12,805 nt of DNA, taken from NCBI GenBank assembly GCA_029004655.1, contig JAQVYP010000035.1, positions 1 to 12,805 of the forward strand, in the 5' to 3' direction. The translations under genes were made by a program, and so were the position numbers. Below are positions 5,052 to 12,706 of this stretch, in pieces. This DNA comes from Oscillospiraceae bacterium. Lineage in GTDB: Bacteria > Bacillota > Clostridia > Oscillospirales > Acutalibacteraceae. Every line of letters begins with the position of its first letter. Position 1 is the first letter of the stretch. The notes under the pieces are model-generated. The model had not been told where the DNA came from and searched no databases. It saw only the letters and a list, made by a program, of their open reading frames with translations.

Positions 5052-6158
5052 AATATTCACAAAAGACGGAAAAGTTCCAAAGTTTTCGGATTTATAAACT
5101 TTATCATAAACAATCATCGGAACACATTCTCTTGTGTGGTCAGTTCCCTTAAATGCAGGGTCACAACCATGATCAGCAGTGATTATAACTCGATCATTAT
5201 CACCCATGTTTTCTATGAAACCGCCGAGCCATTCGTCAAATTCAGAAAGAGCCTTTGCATAGCCATCAATATTTCTACGGTGACCATATTTCATATCAAA
5301 ATCCACTAAATTGGTGAAGCAAATTCCCTTCTTGAAATTTTGATCTAATAATTTATCCATAGTTACATTCATACCTTCATTATTGGATGAAGTATGGATT
5401 GATTCGGTTATTCCTTTTCCTGAAAATATATCATTAATCTTGCCGACCGCCACAACTGCTTCTCCCCTGCTTTTAATCTCGTCTAATATTGTATCATGGG
5501 TTGGGCTTAAAGAGAAATCATGGCGATTTAAGGTGCGTACGAAGCGTGGATATTCACCTTCGAACGGCCTTGCAATTACCCTACCTACAGCATTATCCCC
5601 TACAAGAATATCTCTTGCTATTTTACAGTATTTATACAACTCATCAATCGAAACAACACCTTCGTGCGCTGCAATTTGAAATACACTGTCTGCTGAAGTA
5701 TAGACAATAAGGCTTCCTGTTGCAACATGCTCTTTGCCGAAATCTTTTATAACCTCGGTTCCGGAATAAGGCAAATTGCAAAGAACTTTTCTGCCTGTCT
5801 TTTTTTCAAATTGCTTGATAATATCTTCCGGAAAACCGTTTGGATAGGTTGGAAGTGGCTTTTCAGATATAATTCCGGCTATTTCCCAATGACCGGTTAT
5901 AGTGTCTTTGCCCGCAGAAGCTTCTTGTACCCTTGCATATCTGCCAATTGGTTCCGGTTCAGACTCCAAAAAATCAATTCCATCTATATTAAACAGACCG
6001 AGTTTTTTTAAGTTAGGAGTGTAAAAATCAGCAGATTTACTGAGCGTTTTCAGTGTATTTGAGCCAAAGTCGCCATATTTATCTGCATCAGGCGCATCGC
6101 CGATACCGCAACTGTCTAATACTATTAAAAAGCTTCGCTTAATATTGTTGTCTTGCAA
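5034..6158 (-). CDS. deoB: Phosphopentomutase
   Basis: Role: converts deoxyribose-1-phosphate (or ribose-1-phosphate) to the 5-phosphate, linking nucleoside phosphorolysis to DeoC; cytoplasmic, Mn2+-dependent, alkaline phosphatase superfamily. Seen: metal-binding VLDSCGIGDAPDA (Asp15), KDTITGHWE with the phospho-accepting Thr86, SADSVFQIAAHE, RPFEGEYPRFVRTLNRHDF, LVDFDMKYGHRR and ITADHGCDPAFKGTDHTRE, so all metal and catalytic signatures are present. The start is a TTG at 6158, 7 nt after AGAGGTG; no ATG lies near. It begins 15 nt after deoD, in the same operon. Odd: the protein is 374 residues and stops at SFVNIGDFAK, whereas relatives such as the Bacillus enzyme continue about 25 residues further to a GTSFLN-like end. 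No remnant of that tail is readable downstream. The catalytic core is intact, so activity is likely. Confidence 0.93.
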   Translation of the reverse strand: MQDNNIKRSFLIVLDSCGIGDAPDADKYGDFGSNTLKTLSKSADFYTPNLKKLGLFNIDGIDFLESEPEPIGRYARVQEASAGKDTITGHWEIAGIISEKPLPTYPNGFPEDIIKQFEKKTGRKVLCNLPYSGTEVIKDFGKEHVATGSLIVYTSADSVFQIAAHEGVVSIDELYKYCKIARDILVGDNAVGRVIARPFEGEYPRFVRTLNRHDFSLSPTHDTILDEIKSRGEAVVAVGKINDIFSGKGITESIHTSSNNEGMNVTMDKLLDQNFKKGICFTNLVDFDMKYGHRRNIDGYAKALSEFDEWLGGFIENMGDNDRVIITADHGCDPAFKGTDHTRECVPMIVYDKVYKSENFGTFPSFVNIGDFAK

Positions 6159-6173
6159 CTAAAAACACCTCTA

Positions 6174-6905
6174 TTAAATGATTTTTGCTGTTTTAAGAGC
6201 AATTTCGATCATTGTATTTAATGTTGTTTCTCTTTCTTCTGCTGTCATAGCTTCACTGGAAAACAATAAATCACTGATAGTGCAAATGCCCAAAGCCCTT
6301 TTGCCTGCCCTTGCCGCAGTTGCATATAATGATGCTGTTTCCATCTCTACAGCCAAAACGCCCATTTTACCCCAATCCATCGTTTTATTAGAGTCATCAT
6401 AAAATGTATCGGAAGACAATAGGTTGCCTACTTTACAATTGTATTTTGTGCTTTCAATCTGTAAAACCGCAGTATCATAAGCTGTTTTCAATAATTCAAA
6501 GTTTGCAATCGGCGCAAATGTTCCGGGCAAATTGTATTGTGATAAAAAATTAGAATTAGTACAAGCACCTTGTCCGATAACTATATCGCCAACTTTTAGA
6601 GATTTATCAATTGCTCCTGCAGAACCTATACGGATTATATTGTCTACATTAAATATATTGAATAATTCGTTTGAATAGATTCCAATAGATGGCATCCCCA
6701 TTCCGCTTGCCATTACAGACACTCTAGTGCCGTCGTAGTAGCCTGTAAATGCTTTTATAGCACGGACATCGCTAATCACATTAACATCAGTTAAGTGATT
6801 TTTAGCAATATATTCAGCACGTTTAGGATCCCCCGGCATTAAAACCGTTTTAGCAAACCAGCTAGTTGATTCTTCATTTACAACAATGTGAGGTGTACTA
6901 ATCAT
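6174..6905 (-). CDS. deoD: Purine nucleoside phosphorylase, DeoD type
   Basis: Role: phosphorolysis of purine (deoxy)nucleosides to free base and (deoxy)ribose-1-phosphate; hexameric, cytoplasmic. Seen: 243 residues, usual length; N-terminal STPHI with the histidine of the neighbouring-subunit phosphate site; phosphate loop VLMPGDPKRAEYIA; FTGYYDGTRVSVMASGMGMPS; IRIGSAGAI; VEMETASLYATAAR (ribose binding Met-Glu); and ISDLL carrying the catalytic Asp that protonates purine N7. The ATG at 6905 overlaps the deoC stop as ATGA, with GGAGG 10 nt upstream inside deoC, so the two are translationally coupled. It is followed 15 nt later by deoB. Confidence 0.95.
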   Translation of the reverse strand: MISTPHIVVNEESTSWFAKTVLMPGDPKRAEYIAKNHLTDVNVISDVRAIKAFTGYYDGTRVSVMASGMGMPSIGIYSNELFNIFNVDNIIRIGSAGAIDKSLKVGDIVIGQGACTNSNFLSQYNLPGTFAPIANFELLKTAYDTAVLQIESTKYNCKVGNLLSSDTFYDDSNKTMDWGKMGVLAVEMETASLYATAARAGKRALGICTISDLLFSSEAMTAEERETTLNTMIEIALKTAKII

Positions 6906-7609
6906 TGCTTTTCGTCCTCCAATAATTTTATAATTCTGCTCGTTCCAATTCTATCGGCACCGGCATTGACAAACTCAATTAAATCCTCAAAACTTTTAAC
7001 TCCGCCCGCGGCTTTTATTTTCAATTTTCGGTTGCCAATAGTAGACTTCATAAGCTTAATATCTTCCAATGTTGCTCCGCCGGTAGAAAATCCGGTAGAT
7101 GTTTTAATATAATCGGCACAAGCATTTAAGCAAATTTCACACATTATTTTCTTTTCTTCATCAGTTAAAAGACAAGTTTCGATTATCACCTTTAGTATGT
7201 GTTCGCCACATGCGTTTTTTATTAAATTTATTTCTTTTTCTAGTTCAAAAAATTTCTTATCCTTTAAAAAGCCAATATTAATCACCATATCGATTTCTGC
7301 TGCGCCATTTTCAATAGCGTTTTTTGCTTCAAATAATTTAGAAGCAGTAGTGGCATAGCCATTTGGAAAACCAATAACAGTACAAATACGAACCCTGTTT
7401 GCCGAGATATTGCTATAAGATTTCAAAAACTCTGATGCAATCTTAACATAAGCCGGTGCAATGCAAACGCTTGCTGTTTGGTACTTTATAGCCTCATTGC
7501 ACAAATTAATTATGTCTTTTTCCGTGGCACATATCTTAAGATTAGTATGGTCAATACGGTCAATTAATTGTAAAGCCTGTTGTCTGATTTTTAATTTATT
7601 ACTCTCCAT
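6902..7609 (-). CDS. deoC: Deoxyribose-phosphate aldolase
   Basis: Role: cleaves 2-deoxyribose-5-phosphate into glyceraldehyde-3-phosphate and acetaldehyde, the last step of deoxynucleoside catabolism; class I aldolase, TIM barrel. Seen: 235 residues; IDHTNL at the N-terminus; TVIGFPNG; EIDMVINIGFLK (Asp107); KVIIETCLLTDEEK; YIKTSTGFSTGGAT with the Schiff-base Lys169; and IKAAGGVKSFEDL with the helper Lys199; then GADRIGTS. The active site is complete. The ATG at 7609 lies 8 nt after AAAGGTG. It is the first gene of deoC-deoD-deoB. No regulator gene is visible nearby. Confidence 0.96.
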   Translation of the reverse strand: MESNKLKIRQQALQLIDRIDHTNLKICATEKDIINLCNEAIKYQTASVCIAPAYVKIASEFLKSYSNISANRVRICTVIGFPNGYATTASKLFEAKNAIENGAAEIDMVINIGFLKDKKFFELEKEINLIKNACGEHILKVIIETCLLTDEEKKIMCEICLNACADYIKTSTGFSTGGATLEDIKLMKSTIGNRKLKIKAAGGVKSFEDLIEFVNAGADRIGTSRIIKLLEDEKQ

Positions 7610-7762
7610 AATTAATCACCTTTCAAATAAATATAATAATATTTAAATTTTTCCATGCTTTATTGTGTTCTAATTTTCATAATGTAATACTTAAATCTTT
7701 TATATTATAACATATTTAATAAAATATAAATAATTAGATAGATTTACCATAAATATTTCTTA
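7610..7762 (-). promoter_or_regulatory. deo operon promoter/leader region
   Basis: Very AT-rich. On the minus strand an extended -10, TGTTATAAT (TATAAT at 7709-7704), would give a leader of about 90 nt before deoC; the -35 is weak (TTATTT-like at 18 nt). The leader holds an unsupported 14-codon Tyr-rich frame, MEKFKYYYIYLKGD, whose TAA ends 2 nt before the deoC ATG. No operator palindrome was recognised. Confidence 0.45.
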
Positions 7763-7807
7763 ATAAAAAGATAAAAAGATAAAAAGCACTCAAGTCTTGA
7801 GTGCTTT
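7763..7807 (-). terminator. Rho-independent terminator of the liv operon
   Basis: AAAGCACTCAAG (7783-7794) and CTTGAGTGCTTT (7796-7807) form a near-zero-spacer hairpin 18 nt beyond the livF stop. On the minus strand it is followed by TTTTTATCTTTTTATCTTTTTAT, i.e. three tandem copies of the 8-mer ATAAAAAG on the plus strand (7763-7786), giving an unusually long U-rich tail. Confidence 0.9.
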
Positions 7808-7825
7808 AATAATCCAATATTTTGG

Positions 7826-8536
7826 TTAACCACCAAGGTATGCCTTTTTTACTTGATCATTTGTTGACAGTTCTTTAGCGTCTCCACTCATCACAATTCG
7901 ACCCGTTTCTAAAACATAGGCACGACTAGCAATTTCCAGAGCCATTTTAGCGTTTTGTTCAACAAGTAACACAGTAACACCGGATTCGTTGACCTTTTTG
8001 ATAATATCAAAAATTTCAGCAACAAGCAAAGGAGACAATCCCATAGAAGGCTCGTCCAGCAACATGATTTTAGGAGCAGACATTAAAGCCCTTCCCATTG
8101 CAAGCATTTGTTGCTCGCCACCACTTAACGTTCCGGCTACCTGGTTTCTTCTTTCTTTAAGTCGTGGAAAACTTTCATAAACTTTTGAAAGAGTGTTGTT
8201 AATCCCTGCTTTATCCCTACGTGTGTATGCGCCAAGCAACAAATTGTCATAAACGCTTAATTGTTGGAAAACACGACGTCCTTCCGGAACATGAGCTATA
8301 CCCATCGAAACAATTTTGTGGGCAGGAGTCTTTGTTAAATCGACACCCTCCAACTCAATCAAACCGCTTTTTGGGGGGATTAAACCTGTAATTGTATGCA
8401 AAATCGTCGTCTTACCGGCTCCATTTGCACCAATTAACGTCACAATTTCCCCTTGATTAACTTCAAAAGAAATGCCTTTAATTGCTTCTATAACGCCATA
8501 ATAAACATGTATATCATTAATTGAAAGTAAAGCCAC
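7826..8536 (-). CDS. livF: Branched-chain amino acid ABC transporter, ATP-binding protein LivF
   Basis: Role: one of the two cytoplasmic ATPases that power the Leu/Ile/Val importer, pairing with LivG. Seen: 236 residues; Walker A GANGAGKT at 36-43; a Q-loop region near PKSG; the LivF-type VPEGRRVFQQLSVYDNL at about 83-100; signature LSGGEQQ (137-143); Walker B IMLLDEPS (157-164); and LLVEQNA, in which the switch histidine is replaced by Gln as is usual in LivF. Short C-terminus, YLGG. The start is a GTG at 8536, preceded by AGGAG at 9 nt, in the 12-nt gap after livG. Last gene of the operon, directly before a strong terminator. Confidence 0.95.
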   Translation of the reverse strand: MALLSINDIHVYYGVIEAIKGISFEVNQGEIVTLIGANGAGKTTILHTITGLIPPKSGLIELEGVDLTKTPAHKIVSMGIAHVPEGRRVFQQLSVYDNLLLGAYTRRDKAGINNTLSKVYESFPRLKERRNQVAGTLSGGEQQMLAMGRALMSAPKIMLLDEPSMGLSPLLVAEIFDIIKKVNESGVTVLLVEQNAKMALEIASRAYVLETGRIVMSGDAKELSTNDQVKKAYLGG

Positions 8537-8548
8537 AGTATTCGACTC

Positions 8549-9307
8549 CTATTCACCAAGATATGCTGTAATAACTCTCGGATCCTTTAATACTTCATTG
8601 GTATTACCATGAGTTAATTCAGACCCGAAATTCAGCACTGCAACTTGTTCACAAATACCTGAAACCAAGCGCATATCATGCTCGATAAGTAAAATAGCAA
8701 TATTAAACTCATCTCTAATAAATTTAATAGTATTCATAAGTTCAGCTGTCTCGTTAGGATTCATGCCGGCCGCAGGTTCATCTAACAGCAAAAGTTTAGG
8801 ATTTGTTGCAAGTGCTCTGACAATTTCAAGCTTTCGTTGTTTACCATAAGGAAGATTACAAGAAAGATTCTTACTTTGATGTTCTAAATCAAAAACTTTT
8901 AAAAGTTTTAATGCACGTTCATTCATAAGTTTTTCTTGTTTCCAGTAGGATGGTAAGCGAAAAATGCCACTAAATGCTGAGTATTTAATTTGATTATGAA
9001 GACCAACCTTAACATTATCAAGCACTGACATATTACTGAACAGTCTGATATTTTGATATGTCCTAGCAATACCGGATTTGTTAATTTCCATTGGTGATTT
9101 ACCGCTAATTCCTTGTCCGTCAAGTGTAATTGAGCCGGATGTGGGCTTGTAAACACCTGTCAAAAGATTAAAAACAGTAGTTTTACCGGCACCGTTAGGC
9201 CCAATCAAACCATAAAGTTGATTTTGTTCAATAGATATAGAAAAATTCTGCACTGCCTGTAATCCACCAAAAGAGATGCAAAGGTCTTTAATTTCAAGTA
9301 AAGCCAT
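8549..9307 (-). CDS. livG: Branched-chain amino acid ABC transporter, ATP-binding protein LivG
   Basis: Role: second ATPase subunit of the Liv importer. Seen: 252 residues; FGGLQAVQNFS; Walker A GPNGAGKT at 36-43; ARTYQNIRLFSNMSVLDNV, typical of LivG; the variant signature LPYGKQRKLEI (152-162), normal for this subfamily in place of LSGGQ; Walker B LLLLDEPAAGMNP (172-184); and the switch-histidine segment LLIEHDM. The C-terminus YLGE matches the family. The ATG at 9307 overlaps the livM TAA as TAATG, with AAGGAGG 7 nt upstream inside livM, so translation is coupled. Confidence 0.95.
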   Translation of the reverse strand: MALLEIKDLCISFGGLQAVQNFSISIEQNQLYGLIGPNGAGKTTVFNLLTGVYKPTSGSITLDGQGISGKSPMEINKSGIARTYQNIRLFSNMSVLDNVKVGLHNQIKYSAFSGIFRLPSYWKQEKLMNERALKLLKVFDLEHQSKNLSCNLPYGKQRKLEIVRALATNPKLLLLDEPAAGMNPNETAELMNTIKFIRDEFNIAILLIEHDMRLVSGICEQVAVLNFGSELTHGNTNEVLKDPRVITAYLGE

Positions 9308-10386
9308 TATGCGTCCTCCTTTGCGTGCTTTTTAGCAAACAACCTTTTAAATGTAAATCGTTCTTTAAATCTTAAAAACTTTTCATTGTTATTTAATATC
9401 ATCATTACAATAAGAACAATTGCGTAAATAAGCATACGGTAATTTTGGAAAGAACGCAGCAATTCCGGTAATGCATATAAAATGACAGCAGCGATAACTG
9501 AGCCGCGAATGTTACCTATACCGCCCAAAACGACAAATACAAGGATTAAAATCGACAGATTATAATCAAACTTTGTTGGGTCAACAGTGCTAAAATGAGC
9601 AAATAATGATCCAGCAACACCGGCAAAAAATGCAGAAAAAGAAAAAACAATAAGTTTATACTTTGTGATATTAATGCCAATGCCTTCTGCAACAATCCGA
9701 TTATCTCTGATTGCCATAAACGCACGTCCGGAACGTGAGTCTACAAGATTCATTATTACAAACAAAGTGATTAAAACCAGTATGACGCCGATTACAATAT
9801 TGGCGTTTTTTGGAATTCCGCTGATAGACATCGGTCCGTTTAATATCACTTGTTTTGATTCACTGTCAATTGTGCTTGTATCAATTGAGGTTGCAAACGA
9901 AAAATGGAATCCGGTTACATCCTTTATGATATATATATTCTGAACAAGTTTTTTAATTATTTCTCCGAAAGCCAGAGTTACAATTGCTAAATAGTCGCCT
10001 TTGAGGCGCAAGATCGGTATACCGATAAGTATTCCAAATAGCCCTGCGGCAAGACCGCCAACCACCAAAGCAAGCGGAAATCTAATCAGAGCGGAGGTGA
10101 TTATATCCTTTGTCAAAATTGAGAAAACACCGCCTACATAGGCACCGACGCACATGAAACCGGCATGTCCAAGACTTAGCTCGCCCAAAATACCAACCGT
10201 TAAGTTTAGTGAAACTGCAAGTATTATATAATAGCACATAGGGACTAAAAGGCCTTTAAATAAGCTTCCTAATATTCCCGCTTCAACAAGTATTGCAGCT
10301 ATAGAAAAGAAAGCAATAACCATAATATATGTTGAAAACTTATTTCTAGTTGAAGATTTGATAGACTTTAAAAATAATTTTCTCAT
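9307..10386 (-). CDS. livM: Branched-chain amino acid ABC transporter permease LivM
   Basis: Role: one of two membrane subunits forming the translocation path with LivH. Seen: a basic N-terminus (RKLFLKSIKSSTRNK), then about eight to ten hydrophobic segments; the family motif NLTVGILGELSLGHAGFMCVG near 65-85; GIPILRLKGDYLAIVTLAFGEI, the EAA-like loop that docks the ATPases, about 125-146; DSRSGRAFMAIRDN and VFVVLGGIGNIRGS. About 359 residues, ending in a basic tail. Start choice: two in-frame ATGs at 10392 and 10386; the GGTGG directly abutting the first is correctly spaced (6 nt) only for the second, which I use. The gap to livH is 10 nt. Confidence 0.93.
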   Translation of the reverse strand: MRKLFLKSIKSSTRNKFSTYIMVIAFFSIAAILVEAGILGSLFKGLLVPMCYYIILAVSLNLTVGILGELSLGHAGFMCVGAYVGGVFSILTKDIITSALIRFPLALVVGGLAAGLFGILIGIPILRLKGDYLAIVTLAFGEIIKKLVQNIYIIKDVTGFHFSFATSIDTSTIDSESKQVILNGPMSISGIPKNANIVIGVILVLITLFVIMNLVDSRSGRAFMAIRDNRIVAEGIGINITKYKLIVFSFSAFFAGVAGSLFAHFSTVDPTKFDYNLSILILVFVVLGGIGNIRGSVIAAVILYALPELLRSFQNYRMLIYAIVLIVMMILNNNEKFLRFKERFTFKRLFAKKHAKEDA

Positions 10387-10396
10387 AACCATCCAC

Positions 10397-11275
10397 CTAC
10401 ACTTTCTCGGTAATCTTTTTGCCCAGAATACCTGTAGGTTTAATTATGAGGACAATAATAAGTACAGCGAAAGAAATAGCATCAGCAAGCTGCGTTGAAA
10501 TATAAGCCTTGCTTAAGTTCTCAATTATTCCAAGTAGAATTCCGCCAATCATAGCACCGGGTATGCTCCCTATACCACCAAGAACAGCTGCGATAAATGC
10601 CTTTATGCCCGGCATTTGACCTGTATACGCATTTATTTGTGGGTAAAGTGAGCACAATAATATTCCTGCAACAGCAGCCAAAGCAGAGCCAATTGCAAAT
10701 GTTACAGAAATTGTTTTATTAACATTGATGCCCATAAGCTGTGCTGCTCCCTTATCTTCAGAAACGGCAAGCATTGCTTTTCCGGGCTTGGATTTATTAA
10801 CAAATAAAGTTAAGGCAATCATAATAGCTGTTGTAACAATTATGGTTACAATTGTCTCACCTGAAATGACTAATTGTTTGTTAATTTGCCATGGTTTCAT
10901 TGTTACAACAGAAGAAAAATTCTGTGAACTGGAACCAAAAATAAGTAAAGCTAAATTCTGCAATAAATAACTGACACCAATTGCTGTAATTAAAACAGAC
11001 AGTGATGAGGCATTTCTTAAGGGTTTATAAGCAACTTTTTCAATAACAACGCCTAAGACTGTACAAACAATTATTCCGGTAATAATTGATATTGCCGGTG
11101 AAAACTGAAATGATGATATTGCTGTAAAAACGGTAAAACCGCCCACCATTATAATATCTCCATGAGCGAAGTTCAACATTTTTGCAATACCGTAAACCAT
11201 TGTATAGCCCAGCGCAATTAAAGCATAAATACTACCAAGGCTTAGACCGCTGATCAGATAATTTAGGAAGCTCAT
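10397..11275 (-). CDS. livH: Branched-chain amino acid ABC transporter permease LivH
   Basis: Role: partner permease of LivM. Seen: 292 residues from the ATG at 11275: YLISGLSLGSIYALIALGYT opening helix, MVYGIAKMLNFAHGDIIMVGG (LivH hallmark), ITAIGVSYLLQN, the cytoplasmic SKPGKAMLAVSEDKGAAQLMGIN coupling loop, and AVLGGIGSIPGAMIGGILLG. Start choice: the open frame extends upstream to 11353, but those 26 residues are unlike the family and cross the promoter; the ATG at 11275 is preceded by AAGGAGA at about 10 nt and starts at the usual family position. First gene of livHMGF. Confidence 0.94.
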   Translation of the reverse strand: MSFLNYLISGLSLGSIYALIALGYTMVYGIAKMLNFAHGDIIMVGGFTVFTAISSFQFSPAISIITGIIVCTVLGVVIEKVAYKPLRNASSLSVLITAIGVSYLLQNLALLIFGSSSQNFSSVVTMKPWQINKQLVISGETIVTIIVTTAIMIALTLFVNKSKPGKAMLAVSEDKGAAQLMGINVNKTISVTFAIGSALAAVAGILLCSLYPQINAYTGQMPGIKAFIAAVLGGIGSIPGAMIGGILLGIIENLSKAYISTQLADAISFAVLIIVLIIKPTGILGKKITEKV

Positions 11276-11320
11276 ATAACATTTTCTCCTTTTTAGAGCC
11301 AGAGAATCAAAAGTTAAATA

Positions 11321-11349
11321 ATTATACCACATCAACATAAAATATACAA
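11321..11349 (-). promoter_or_regulatory. Second promoter, upstream of livHMGF
   Basis: On the minus strand TTGTAT (11349-11344), 17-nt spacer, TATAAT (11326-11321) with an extended -10 TG (TGGTATAAT). It lies between the post-livJ terminator and livH, so it would supply the membrane and ATPase genes independently of livJ readthrough. Confidence 0.7.
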
Positions 11350-11380
11350 TCAAAATGCACAGCTTTCGATAAAAAAAGAC

Positions 11381-11411
11381 AAAAAAGAGCCACCAATCAG
11401 GTGGCTCTTTT
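11381..11411 (-). terminator. Terminator/attenuator between livJ and livH
   Basis: AAAAGAGCCACC (11383-11394) pairs perfectly with GGTGGCTCTTTT (11400-11411), loop of 5 nt. On the minus strand it is followed by further T residues (TTTTTTGTCTTTTTTT). It begins 17 nt after the livJ stop, so most transcripts from the livJ promoter should end here. Confidence 0.9.
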
Positions 11412-11427
11412 GCAATTATTAAGTGAA

Positions 11428-12579
11428 TTACATTGCTACATATGTTCCGTTGACAATCTTCATAGGCACAGGATCTTTAGCTCTTTCGCCGGCAGCAGTC
11501 CATGCCATTTCTCCAGTAACGCCGTCAATATTAATCTTAGTCATAGCAATTTTAAGTAAATCGCAAAGTTCTGAAGCGTCAATTTCTAGATCAGTAACTT
11601 TTGCTTGTTCAAGGGCAGCTTTGATTGCATAAATAGCATCATAAGCATCAGCAGCGAACTGATTAGGAAGTTCATTACTGAATGCAGTTTTATATGCGGA
11701 TACAAACTTCTTAGTTGTTTCATCAGAAGAATTCACAGAGAAAGGAGTAAGTAACATAACACCTTCAGCCAAACTAGCATCGCCAGCAAGTTGGTTGATT
11801 ATTCCGTCAAGTCCATCGCAACCAAATACCTTAGCGGTTACACCAGCAGAACTAGCCTGCTGAAGAATAAGGGCTGCCTCATTATAATAAATAGGAAGAA
11901 AAACAAGCTCTGCACCTGATTCCTTGACTTTTTGGATTTGTACAGAAAAATCAGTTTTACTATCTTTTGTAAAAGCTTGTGTTATTACTATTTCAATGCC
12001 TTGATTTTTAGCCTCTGCGACAAAAGCATCATATATACCCGCTGAATAATCTGAAGAACTATCATAAATTACAGCAACTTTTGTAGCTAGATCATTAACG
12101 CCAATATACTGTGCTGATGATTTTCCCTGAGTAGGATCTGTAAAGCAAACGCGAAATGCATTATCATACTTAGTACAATCAATTGCAGAACCTGAAGGGG
12201 TAAGCATGAACATGTTATCAGAATATGTGTACTCTGAAACAGCTATACAAGGCTTACTTGTTACAGTACCCATAAGAAGCTGCATACCATTATCCTTAAG
12301 AGTATTGTATGCATTAACAGCTTTTTCTGAATCACCTTCATCATCTTGGAAATTCAACTCAAGTTTCATTCCATTAGTGCCAACACCGCCGGCGGCATTA
12401 ATCTCATCCACAGCAAGTTGTGCACCATTTCTAACAGCCTCACCATATTGAGCATTTTCGCCTGTTAAAGGTCCGATGCCACCGATTACGAGAGCATCAC
12501 TTTTTTTGCCTGAGCAGCCAACAAGTCCGCTTAAAATCATTGTTCCCGCAAGAGCTATTGAAAAAATACGTTTTTTCAT
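11428..12579 (-). CDS. livJ: Branched-chain amino acid ABC transporter substrate-binding lipoprotein
   Basis: Role: extracellular ligand receptor of the Liv importer, membrane-anchored in a Gram-positive. Seen: 383 residues; lipoprotein signal MKKRIFSIALAG with lipobox LVGC ending at Cys22; mature domain of the periplasmic-binding-protein type I (Peripla_BP_6) fold, with GGIGPLTGENAQYG, NGAQLAVDEINAAGGV, LNFQDDEGDSEKAVNAYN, MLTPSGSAIDCT, VAVIYDSSSDYSAG, FLPIYYNEAALILQQA and a Tyr-Asp pair in AADAYDAIYAIK. The ligand is most likely Leu/Ile/Val from the neighbouring genes, but related receptors bind other amino acids or amides. The ATG at 12579 follows AAGGAGG at 10 nt. It has its own promoter and its own downstream hairpin. 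Confidence 0.93.
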   Translation of the reverse strand: MKKRIFSIALAGTMILSGLVGCSGKKSDALVIGGIGPLTGENAQYGEAVRNGAQLAVDEINAAGGVGTNGMKLELNFQDDEGDSEKAVNAYNTLKDNGMQLLMGTVTSKPCIAVSEYTYSDNMFMLTPSGSAIDCTKYDNAFRVCFTDPTQGKSSAQYIGVNDLATKVAVIYDSSSDYSAGIYDAFVAEAKNQGIEIVITQAFTKDSKTDFSVQIQKVKESGAELVFLPIYYNEAALILQQASSAGVTAKVFGCDGLDGIINQLAGDASLAEGVMLLTPFSVNSSDETTKKFVSAYKTAFSNELPNQFAADAYDAIYAIKAALEQAKVTDLEIDASELCDLLKIAMTKINIDGVTGEMAWTAAGERAKDPVPMKIVNGTYVAM

Positions 12580-12641
12580 TTAAAATCTTCCTCCTTAAAT
12601 AAATTCCTCAAAATCTTTTTACTTTAATGTGATATTTAGTT

Positions 12642-12670
12642 ATTATACTAAAAGATTTAAGATTTTGCAA
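12642..12670 (-). promoter_or_regulatory. Promoter of livJ
   Basis: On the minus strand TTGCAA (12670-12665), 17-nt spacer, TATAAT (12647-12642); predicted start near 12635, leader of about 55 nt with the SD near its end. The leader is short and AT-rich; no T-box or riboswitch-like structure was seen. Confidence 0.75.
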
Positions 12671-12706
12671 TATTATTTATAAGAAAAATTGTTTTTTGAA
12701 TTAATA

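Noticed and set aside
5025..6402. Plus-strand open frames across deoB and deoD
   Set aside because: All are antisense shadows of strongly recognisable minus-strand enzymes, without SD sites.
7763..7786. Three tandem ATAAAAAG 8-mers as a repeat array
   Set aside because: They form the U-rich tail of the liv terminator on the minus strand. Too short and simple for a CRISPR array or an origin iteron set.
11276..11353. 26-residue N-terminal extension of LivH
   Set aside because: It overlaps the promoter, lacks an SD, and LivH proteins normally begin where the 11275 ATG places the start.
12580..12640. T-box or other amino-acid riboswitch ahead of livJ
   Set aside because: The leader is only about 55 nt and unstructured, with no T-box sequence or antiterminator.
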